64,000 bases of DNA from Nymphalis io (taxonomy: Eukaryota; Arthropoda; Insecta; Lepidoptera; Nymphalidae): the NCBI RefSeq assembly GCF_905147045.1, contig NC_065918.1, positions 15,934,001 to 15,998,000 of the forward strand, given 5' to 3'. A program made the position numbers and the translations under genes. This document shows positions 56,805 to 64,000 of this stretch, piece by piece (position 1 is the stretch's first letter; each line of letters starts with the position of its first letter). The notes below the pieces were generated by a model. The model saw only the letters and a list, made by a program, of their open reading frames with translations. It did no database searches and was not told the DNA's origin.

Positions 56805-56990
56805 TCCAAATCCGAGCGCTGTTGATTTAACATGTGCTAATTTTTATAATTCATCTCGCGTATGTGTCGAATGAAATTGTGCCATATGGGTCCATCTAAC
56901 TCGCAATGGAACAATGTGATGGTGTAAGCTCAAAATCCGCACCTCGTTAGGCGAGAAGGCCAAACCCAGCGGTGTTAAACTACAACATGC
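56805..56990 (+). mobile_element. Family B SINE, old
   Basis: TGTCCAAATCCGAGCGCTGT, AACATGTGCTAATTTTTATA and TAATTCATCTCGCGTATGTG, then CTCGCAATGGAACAATGTGA, are in family order but heavily diverged. The A-box region is not recognisable. Confidence 0.65.
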
Positions 56991-57209
56991 TTAGGTAACT
57001 TTTCTCATGGATAGGTTTACGAGTTAAATAACAATGTTCCTGAATTGTAGTCACGAATTTTAGTTAAACCAAAGTTCATTTAATGTTTTTTATAAATATT
57101 TTATGTAAACTATTTATTTTATATTCATATATTAGTGAATATACATTACAGTTTATGGCTTAACATTTTGTACACACGATAAAAACCAAGCTTAATGGTA
57201 AATATTTAC

Positions 57210-57487
57210 CGTAACAGCCTGTGAATGTCCCACTGCTGGGCTAAAGGCCTCCTCTCCTCTTTTTGAGGAGAAGGTATTGGAGCTTATTCCACCACGCTGC
57301 TCCAATGCGGGTTGGTGGAATACATATGTGGTAGATTTCAGTGAAATTAGACACATGCAGGTTTCCTCACGATGTTTTCCTTCACCGTAAAGCACGAGAT
57401 GAATTATAATCACAAATTAAGCACATGAAAATGAACCCACTATCATCGGTTAAGATTCACGCGTTCTTACCACTGGGCCATCTCGGC
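57210..57487 (-). mobile_element. Family B SINE
   Basis: Plus-strand reading goes from CGTAACAGCCTGTGAATGTC through CACCACGCTGCTCCAATGCG to TCTTACCACTGGGCCATCTC. A small deletion removes CAGTGGTGCTTGCCCGGG, just before the B-box. Confidence 0.9.
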
Positions 57488-58647
57488 TTTTTTATAAATA
57501 TTTAATAATAGTGTTTTTTGAATGTGTGTTAGGTAAGCTAGGATTTCTACAAAACATATTTCTAATGGATCTATAATTTATTGATCGATTCGAGGAGTCT
57601 TATCTCATATTGCAATAAGTATGACACTAAAGTCTATATTTATATTTTAATATCATTTTTTTACAACAATTACTAAAACAATATAAGTTAAGTTTCTAAG
57701 AAAATATACATTAAATAATTGCGTTCAAAGACGTACTTATTGCTTAAAGTCAAAAACTCAAACAAATGTTTTAGTGGAATAAATATCGCAACCCCATTTC
57801 TTAAGTAAGATTATGATGTTGCATTAATACGAGTTTAGTTTTTTGTTTTTTTTAGTAATCCTCAAAGATTTCAGTTATAGATGCAATTTATAAGGATACA
57901 TTATTTTAAGCAACATGAGTAGCAAAGCATAAAAAGCCTCCTGTACAACTTTAGGTCTAGATAGGAGAGAATTTAGATCCAACTCTAAGCTAACGAAACC
58001 ACTGGCTACCTGGATACCTACATACACACATACATAAAGTACACGAACACACGTTTAATTTAATTTATTATTCGCCGAAATCGTTTTATGGATTAACGTT
58101 TTAATCATTTCATAAGCGCTTTATATGCCAAGTGTAAACCTAATATAGGGTCGGAAATCTCGTGCAGCCGGCAGCCAAGTAACTAGAGCCAATAACGGAT
58201 CGTGTTACAAATAAAGTAAGCGTCTAATTATGTTCCACTAGCTTTAGCCCGCGGTTATATTTTACGATCAATATATTACCGTCGAATTTAAGAACTCTTA
58301 ATAGACGCTAACGCGTACCGATTTACTTAGAATCTCTTTTTGTGTCAGAAGAGCAGGTCATTTCTGCAGTTAAGAATCTAGGAATCGATTTATGATTAGA
58401 TTTTTTATTATTCACAAATAGTTTTGATGTAAATTTCATTTTTAAGTCTCCCGAGTTCCGTAAATTTTCATCCGGTAGAGAACATATATTCTATTATGTG
58501 ATTCCTTTGACAGTACAGAGAGATGTGATATCGCTTGCAACAAGTACTTCTAACTTAAGGACGAGCTAATTGAAATCTGAAATTCTAGAGCTGTATTGAA
58601 ATGTGAAATATTTAATATATTTGCTTGTTTCGTCGTGCTATCTCCAG
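57488..58647. other. AT-rich intronic DNA
   Basis: At 58239-58256 ACTAGCTTTAGCCCGCGG resembles the edge of an abundant dispersed repeat (compare 6825 and 20905). Nothing else was recognised. Confidence 0.4.
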
Positions 58648-58689
58648 GGGCTAATAAAAGCGAATATAAAAGCTATGAGGATGTTAAAA
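58648..58689 (+). CDS. Candidate small third exon of the plus-strand gene
   Basis: A pyrimidine-rich tract (TTGTTTCGTCGTGCTATCTCCAG ends in a good acceptor) precedes GGGCTAAT. Its two leading bases complete the G left by the exon at 56533, giving Gly. The frame continues as ANKSEYKSYEDVK to a donor-like AAAA|GTAATT. The 42-nt size is small but possible. If the donor is not used, the frame runs on to a stop at about 58784 through AT-rich, intron-like sequence. Phase agreement supports it, but no homology is recognised. Confidence 0.3.
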
Positions 58690-58862
58690 GTAATTTAATT
58701 GAAAATACAAATTGTGAAACAGTAAATTTTAAACGATTGCTTTTATCTTACAATATTGGTTTTTATGTTAGTCTGTTAGTTTAGTTAGATCAATATCGCT
58801 TAATAACCGTATCGGATTTCGTACAAGTACCTGAATAGTTCAAAATTACTGGATTGAAGGAA

Positions 58863-58897
58863 GAACACTGAATAAACAGACGGTTTATTCAGTGTTC
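58863..58897. repeat. Perfect 15-bp hairpin, first of a pair
   Basis: GAACACTGAATAAAC (58863-58877), loop AGACG, and the exact reverse complement at 58883-58897. It ends one base before the next hairpin. Confidence 0.95.
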
Positions 58898-58898
58898 T

Positions 58899-58951
58899 AC
58901 TACCAATATTTATCTCTTTAAAACGGTTTTAAAGAGATAAATATTGGTAGT
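58899..58951. repeat. Perfect 26-bp hairpin, second of a pair
   Basis: ACTACCAATATTTATCTCTT plus TAAAAC (58899-58924), a single-base loop (G), and the exact reverse complement at 58926-58951. Such a tight, perfect snap-back usually arises by template switching, although a small-RNA role is possible. Confidence 0.95.
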
Positions 58952-59169
58952 TAAGGAATAAGTTTTCGGTGGCTTAATACTTATCGATGATGCGCAATGC
59001 ACATGCATGCGGTTGCTTGAGTATTTATTTATTTTAAATTTGTATTTCAAATAATAAGTTTGCATTTTATAGACAACTTTCGGCAAAGTTTTGGATAATT
59101 TTTTCGTCTTACATTACTTCTTAGATTTAGTGCAATTCACTCGCTTTTTACATATTCTTATACAATACT

Positions 59170-59322
59170 TATTGTTGTACTCAGGTTTGAAAGTTATGTG
59201 AGCCATTGTAAATAAACGCACAACAGACATAATGAGTAAGGGATAGGTAATATTTCGTACAGTTCAAATTTCTGTGCGTGGCGGTGACCACTATCAGGCG
59301 GCCCATAAGCGTCTGTCTACAC
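59170..59322 (+). mobile_element. Family A retroposon, 5'-truncated and diverged
   Basis: TTGTTGTACTCAGGTTTGAA, GTGAGCCATTGTAAATAA and GGCGGTGACCACTATCAGGC then GGCCCATAAGCGTCTGTC keep the family order. It is an old copy. Confidence 0.7.
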
Positions 59323-59655
59323 AAATGAAATACAAAAAATATCTTTATACGAACTACTGGTACTATAAATAATTAATATGAAATTCAAGTACCTCAATCA
59401 TATTTTTTTACATAAAAAAATATTTTTAAGCAATTGATTTAATAATTATATTAGTGAACATTACGGGCCAAATTGTATACAAGTCAATAGTCACGTAAAT
59501 AATGATAATAATTATTCATTAAAATAACTTAAGCATTCTTTATTTTCTTAGATTATTACTTGACAATAATAAATAAACATTTGAAAAGATGATTATAATT
59601 TTAAATGCTTTACTAGGCAAAATAATATTTCATATATATGTTTCATTATAAAAAA

Positions 59656-59694
59656 GCCGAGATGGCCCAGTAGTAAGAACGCGTGAAATCTGAA
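59656..59694 (+). mobile_element. Family B SINE, head only
   Basis: GCCGAGATGGCCCAGTAGTA then AGAACGCGTGAAATCTGAAC is the first 40 bases of family B, with the A-box. The B-box and body are absent. An isolated 5' head is unusual for a retroposon and implies later deletion. Confidence 0.75.
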
Positions 59695-59880
59695 CTGCAT
59701 GAAAAAACATGTTTATTGACGTGACCTCATATATTTATAATACGGGCAGTTAATTTGGAACCAGATTAATTTTATGCAACATAAAAGACCTGATGTTATG
59801 GAATGCTCAATTACAAACAAGCGATGAATACTATCAGCATTTTTATACGATTAACTGGCGGTGCGAGAGACATTCCGGGC

Positions 59881-59913
59881 TATACAGCGTTGTTCGGCTA
59901 ACAACGCTGTATA
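59881..59913. repeat. Perfect 14-bp hairpin
   Basis: TATACAGCGTTGTT (59881-59894), loop CGGCT, and AACAACGCTGTATA (59900-59913). Confidence 0.95.
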
Positions 59914-60012
59914 CACCTCGAAAATGTTAATAATAAAATCAAATAATACATACTACAATTGGGCACTGTTTTTCATATTGGTCTTTATTTGTATAATAAA
60001 ACCGTAACCGTA

Positions 60013-60285
60013 CCGTTACAGCCGGTTAATGTCTCACTGCTGGGCTAAGGCCTCTTCTCCCTTTTGAGTCGAAGGTTTGGGGCTTATTCCATCACGCTGC
60101 TCCAATGCATATTGGAATACACATGTGGCAGAACTTCAGTGAAATTAGACACATGCAGGTTTCCTCACGATGTTTTCCTTCACCGTATAGCACGAGATGA
60201 ATTATAATAACAAATTAAGCACATGAAAATTCAGTGGTGCTTGTCCGGGTTTGAACCCACGATCATCGGTTAAAATTCACGATCA
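60013..60285 (-). mobile_element. Family B SINE, slightly head-truncated
   Basis: Plus-strand reading: TTACAGCCGGTTAATGTCTC, CTGCTGGGCTAAGGCCTCTT and CACGCTGCTCCAATGCATAT to GGGTTTGAACCCACGATCAT. The A-box end is lost. Confidence 0.88.
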
Positions 60286-60327
60286 TTTTACTTACGGATA
60301 AGCTATTTACACTTTATATTATTTTTA

Positions 60328-60592
60328 CTGGTGATAGAGCTGTGTGCAAGCTCGTACTCGCAAAACAGCAGTACTTGGTATTGTTGTGTTCCGGTTTGAA
60401 GAGTGAGTGAGCCAATGTAATTACAGGCACAAAGGACATAGCATCTTAGTTTCCAAGGTTGGTGGCGCATTGGTGATGTAAGCGATGGTTAACATTTTTT
60501 ACAATGCCAATGCCTATGGGCGGTGGTGACTACTTACCATCAGGTGGCCCATATGCTCGTCCGCCTTCTTATCCTATAAAAAAAAAAAAAAA
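60328..60592 (+). mobile_element. Family A retroposon with head deletion
   Basis: ACTGGTGATAGAGCTGTGTG then CAAGCTCGTACTCGCAAAAC shows a deletion of about 44 bases of the proximal block. The rest is complete, to CTCGTCCGCCTTCTTATCCT and a long A-run. Confidence 0.9.
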
Positions 60593-60989
60593 ACTAGCTA
60601 CACATGTATATAATATGTCATGATAAGAAACTAAATCTAAACGGTCCGTTTTACAGTTACTGCTTACTTATATGTGTGTATTATATAACTTAGCTGTTCT
60701 ATCATTTAGTTCCAATCTGGCTATTGTTGGTTTGTTAGCGATGACGACGAACATGCGTTTTCTTAAATGAACTCGACTGATAGCCAAACAGAATCGACAC
60801 ACAATAGACGAAATGACAGAACGTAATACGAGATATATATCTTTAGTAATAATAAATAATGTAATATAATAAATAATGGCTAACTATCCGAATGTATATC
60901 ACTGTGGTGTCTTATCCCGAAATATTCCGATTCTGATTTGGCCAGTAATAAATATCAATTATTGCACACCATTACCGTATAAGTTTTTC
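60593..60989. other. AT-rich DNA
   Basis: Nothing was recognised. Confidence 0.5.
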
Positions 60990-61165
60990 TATATAAGGTA
61001 GCCAAAACGGCAGCCAACCGGATGGTAAGTGTCACCACTGCCGGTATAATTGGCATCAAAGATCAATTTTGCCTCTAGATGCACTGGTTCACTTGTCATT
61101 CAATCCAGAACACAACAATACTAAGTTGTGCTGTTTGGTGGTAGAATATGTGACGTGGTACCGAA
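60990..61165 (-). mobile_element. Family A retroposon, old
   Basis: AACCGGATGGTAAGTGTCAC, TGCACTGGTTCACTTGTCAT and CCAGAACACAACAATACTAA, then GGTAGAATATGTGACGTGGT, are family A blocks in minus orientation. The middle is deleted. Confidence 0.7.
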
Positions 61166-62121
61166 AGCGAAGGCGCGGACAAAAGCTCGTATAATTTTTA
61201 GTTACAGTAATTACTTAACTAAGTGCGTTCTCTGAAAGTCAATTATCACCATAAAATATGGGATAGATATACCCAAGAAGATAAAAAACATAACGAAGTG
61301 TTATGATTCTGGACAGAAAACTGCGTGTGAAAGTAAAAAAAATAAAAGTGTAGATTTTTTTTCTGAAATAATTATTCCGTCTGGCGATTGATTGATCTAG
61401 CTGTGTAAATAATACGAAAACTGAAACTAGGAAACGGCACCGTGGGCACTTTGAATTTAATTCTTTTTTCAATTTCGGTTTACTGTTTTACACAATTTTT
61501 ACAGTAGAAAACTATAATTCGAGCTGTAGTCTACGATTTTATTTATATTGAAAATTAACCTGTTCTGCGACGTTTACATTTGATGCCCGCTGGCGACTTC
61601 CAACCGCCTGCAATATATGCTTATCAACTTGCTAGAGAAGATTTAATCTATTCTTATAATAAAATTATAACAGTAACATTGTAACACTTTAACCATTGAA
61701 ATAAAAGATATATTCAAAATATATAAAAATAATTTCCAATGATTCCGGGATTTTTGATCTAAGTCGGCCGGTATCCATTTCGTAATGCACAAATCAAATA
61801 ATAGGAAACGTCATGGCATTGAATGAACAATCCGGTATTCTCGGAACTTTTCCTCTCGACTCCCACAATAACAGACATTCTATCGAAATTAATTGAAAAG
61901 AAGCATTCTTGAAGTGACGTAAAATAAATTCATAAGATCAAGGAGATGCGGTCTGGATTTCCTGACAACGCACTATTGGCACAAATGACGATGAAGTCAC
62001 AGAATATACTTTGGAAGTAAATTGAAATTTTGAAAAACAGAATTTGATTGGTGCAATCTTTGTACATCTTGATCTGTATCTAGGCAAACGTGGAAGTATG
62101 CATGTATATCTTAACTGCTAT
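61166..62121. other. AT-rich DNA
   Basis: Nothing firm was recognised; the 77-codon minus frame at 61239-61472 has no domain. Confidence 0.45.
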
Positions 62122-62385
62122 ACGGATGAACGTGGGTTCAAACCCGGGCGAGCACCTCTGAATTTACATGTGCTTAATTTCTGTTTATAATTCATCTCGT
62201 GCTTTTCGGTGAAGGAAAACATCGTGAGGAAACCTGCATGTGTCTAATTTCATCGAAATTCTGCCACATGTGTATTCTACCAACCCGCACTGGAGCAGCG
62301 TGGTGGAATAAGCTCCAAACCTTCTCCTCAAAAAAGGGAGAGGAGGCCTTAGCCCAGCAGTGGGACATTTACAGGCTGTTACTGT
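62122..62385 (+). mobile_element. Family B SINE, missing A-box end
   Basis: It starts at the B-box (AACGTGGGTTCAAACCCGGG) and is complete to GCCCAGCAGTGGGACATTTA then CAGGCTGTTACTG. The body is highly conserved, so this is a young, slightly 5'-truncated copy. Confidence 0.9.
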
Positions 62386-62751
62386 ATACGGATGCAAAAC
62401 GTGGAGAGTCGGTTGAGTCATCACGCAGCAACTTCAAGTCCTAAATTAAATATGTTCGCAAACACTCATTATATTTAACTTAAATAATCTGATGGGAAAA
62501 ATGAACGATGAGATTTCAGTGGCAGCACTTAATGGCATTTTAAGGCACGGGAGCGCACTGTAAATTTTGAAATACCGACCTGCTACTGAGGATGTCAGAA
62601 AACTGTAAAAGATGGCTTTAACGCGGGAACTAACAATTTTCAGGCTCATATGATACCCACTAGACAAGCAGGCAGGTTTTTTTTGTGTGCAAACAATTGT
62701 CGCCGCCGTTCGTATAGGTTATTTATAAAATATAAAATCTGATAAACTTAG

Positions 62752-62971
62752 GGAAACCTCTTCTCCGCGAAAAAATCAATTCACAAATCAAGTCTCTAGT
62801 ACTCCGAAAATAGTAATTAAGTGCAAGCCAGACCGGACGGCATTAATGACCGCGCAATTTACTCCGGGTATCAAACCTACTATTTCTGACGTTAAACCTA
62901 TCAATGAGTTTCCGGCAGTTGACACATATTGGCAATCAAATTCGAACTCAATGAACAATACACAGTCGTAA
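62752..62971 (+). other. Coding-like open stretch, possible exon
   Basis: One plus frame is open for 80 codons (62729-62968) in an AT-rich region. It has a protein-like composition: SSTPKIVIKCKPDRTALMTA, then QFTPGIKPTISDVKPINEFP and AVDTYWQSNSNS, ending at TAA (62969-62971). A possible acceptor AACTTAG lies just before 62752 and a possible donor TC|GTAAAT overlaps the stop. It has no ATG near its start. Its entry phase from that acceptor does not fit the exon at 56425 or the candidate at 58648 directly, so an intervening exon would be needed. I recognise no family; a transposon ORF remnant is the main alternative. Confidence 0.35.
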
Positions 62972-63209
62972 ATAATGTTTCAAGTTCGCTTTACGTAGCG
63001 CTTTATTGCTTGAGATTAACACTAGCTTTTAACGCGGTATTGTTTATAACTTAATATTTTACCATTCAAATAAGTACCGCATGGATAGATTTATCAGCGA
63101 TAAATACTTTTTTTATCCATATTTATTACTTATAACGTATATTTATATTTAAGCGAGTTTAACTATACAGTAACTCACAATAAAAGACAAATTGTATGCT
63201 TATAACATT
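62972..63209. other. AT-rich DNA
   Basis: Nothing was recognised. Confidence 0.5.
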
Positions 63210-63330
63210 TATCACGTGGTAAATCTCGGTAAAGGAAAGGAAACTTGTCGGATGCAAAACTGCGATGTGTTTTCACTAGCCAGCATTGGAACCACGTGAT
63301 GGAATAAGTACCAAACTTTCTCTTCAAAGT
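63210..63330 (+). mobile_element. Family B SINE, old fragment
   Basis: GGTAAAGGAAAGGAAACTTG and AGCCAGCATTGGAACCACGT, then GATGGAATAAGTACCAAACT, match the central part of family B. Both ends are lost. Confidence 0.55.
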
Positions 63331-63776
63331 TCTATTACGTGAAAAACAGGCTACAATACAATACGTAAATTCTAAAATAATTAATAATAACTAATTGTAT
63401 ACCTAAACTGGAATTATAATTGGCAGTTTATTTCTATTTTTATGCGAGAAGTGTGTTTTGCGTGTTATAGGATATTTCTCTGTTGCTGTAAGCAATACCA
63501 TTTGTATTGTACTTCTAGTGAAAATTATTTTTCTAGTTTAAGCTGCATAATTAATAATTTGAAATCAGAAGCACATTTTCAATGGTCAAATAAGAAAAAA
63601 AAAAATCTGAAATTTATTTATAGGAGTCGTTAATTTAAACTCTTTAAACTTTTCTGTTTTTAATTTAAACTTTTTTTAAATTGTTTGACCAATTGATTTT
63701 AGTGTTAATATTTTTTATATTTTGCTCAGAAATTTTGAAGGATATAATTTGATTAACCTTTCTTTATGAACACTGA
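63331..63776. other. AT-rich DNA
   Basis: Nothing was recognised; the 63-codon frame at 63442-63633 is not convincing. Confidence 0.45.
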
Positions 63777-64000
63777 GCCGAAATAGCGCTCTGCCTACAA
63801 CATGTTATTCTTAAACAAATCAAGCGAGTTCCATTCCGGGTAAGAACTTCTCAGTTTTCATGTACTTAAGAGGTTTATAATTAATATCGAGCTCGACGGT
63901 AAACGAAAACGCGAGGAAACATGGTTGAGAGCAGCGTGATGGATTAAGCTCAACATGTTTACCTTTAAGAGAAAAGAGGCAATGGCCAGCGGTGGGACCT
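63777..64000 (+). mobile_element. Family B SINE, cut by window edge
   Basis: A diverged head (GCCGAAATAGCGCTCTGCC; GAGTTCCATTCCGGGTAAG in the B-box position) is followed by CATGTACTTAAG, AACGCGAGGAAACATG, GAGCAGCGTGATGGATTAAG and GCCAGCGGTGGGACCT at the window end. Confidence 0.7.

Larger units (their letters stand above)
59323..60012. other. AT-rich intronic DNA with a SINE head and a hairpin
   Basis: This holds the family B head at 59656 and a hairpin at 59881, described separately. Nothing else was recognised. Confidence 0.4.

Noticed and set aside
61239..61472. 77-codon minus-strand open frame
   Set aside because: No domain, no splice signals, and AT-rich composition.

Overview
The window is AT-rich nuclear DNA from an insect, almost certainly a lepidopteran and probably a butterfly. 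The assignment rests on three dense families of short tRNA-type or tail-sharing retroposons, RTE and CR1/jockey-like LINE ends, and a mariner copy whose terminal repeat resembles moth mariners. There is no bacterial-style gene organisation. Nearly all sequence is intron or intergenic DNA, and most long open frames are accidental or lie inside repeats. Lengths, exons and repeat limits were read by eye and are approximate to a few bases unless exact splice sites are given.

Host genes. (1) At the left edge, on the minus strand, are the first two coding exons of an MFSD6-like major facilitator transporter (1583-1640 with the start codon, then 316-454). They join in phase across a 1.1 kb intron; the rest of the gene lies left of the window. 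(2) On the plus strand are two well-defined exons of an unrecognised gene (21851-21993 and 56425-56533), joined in phase across a 34.4 kb intron. A CpG-rich promoter/5'UTR candidate lies at about 13.08-13.77 kb. A possible third small exon lies at 58648-58689, and a separate 80-codon open stretch with coding character ends at 62971. A donor at 13769 would join to the exon at 21851 so that the start codon is split A|TG. This is a testable inference, not an observation.

Mobile DNA. Family A is a retroposon of about 290 bp with about 20 copies. Family B is a tRNA-derived SINE of about 290 bp with about 18 copies or fragments. Family C is a second tRNA-derived SINE of about 365 bp with seven copies or fragments. 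The 3' tail of A matches the 3' tail of a 5'-truncated CR1/jockey-like LINE present in the same window (52237-54450). The 3' tail of B matches the 3' end of RTE-type LINEs also present (14339-14655 and 34205-34390). This suggests two separate SINE-LINE partnerships. Further LINE fragments lie at 17260-17640 and 26500-27385, and a broken mariner lies at 4670-4990. Several smaller unclassified families recur.

Other structure. There are near-perfect and perfect palindromes (10442, 14252, 33483, 58863, 58899, 59881), a recent 328-bp tandem duplication (38643-39290), nested and inverted SINE copies, and a decayed protein-coding stretch of 133 codons at 39670-40071 whose protein I cannot name. I found no CRISPR array, rRNA, intact tRNA gene or intact transposon. 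No new functional system is demonstrated. The best leads are the unassigned long-intron gene, the decayed coding tract, the twin hairpins at 58.9 kb, and the paired SINE/LINE tails.
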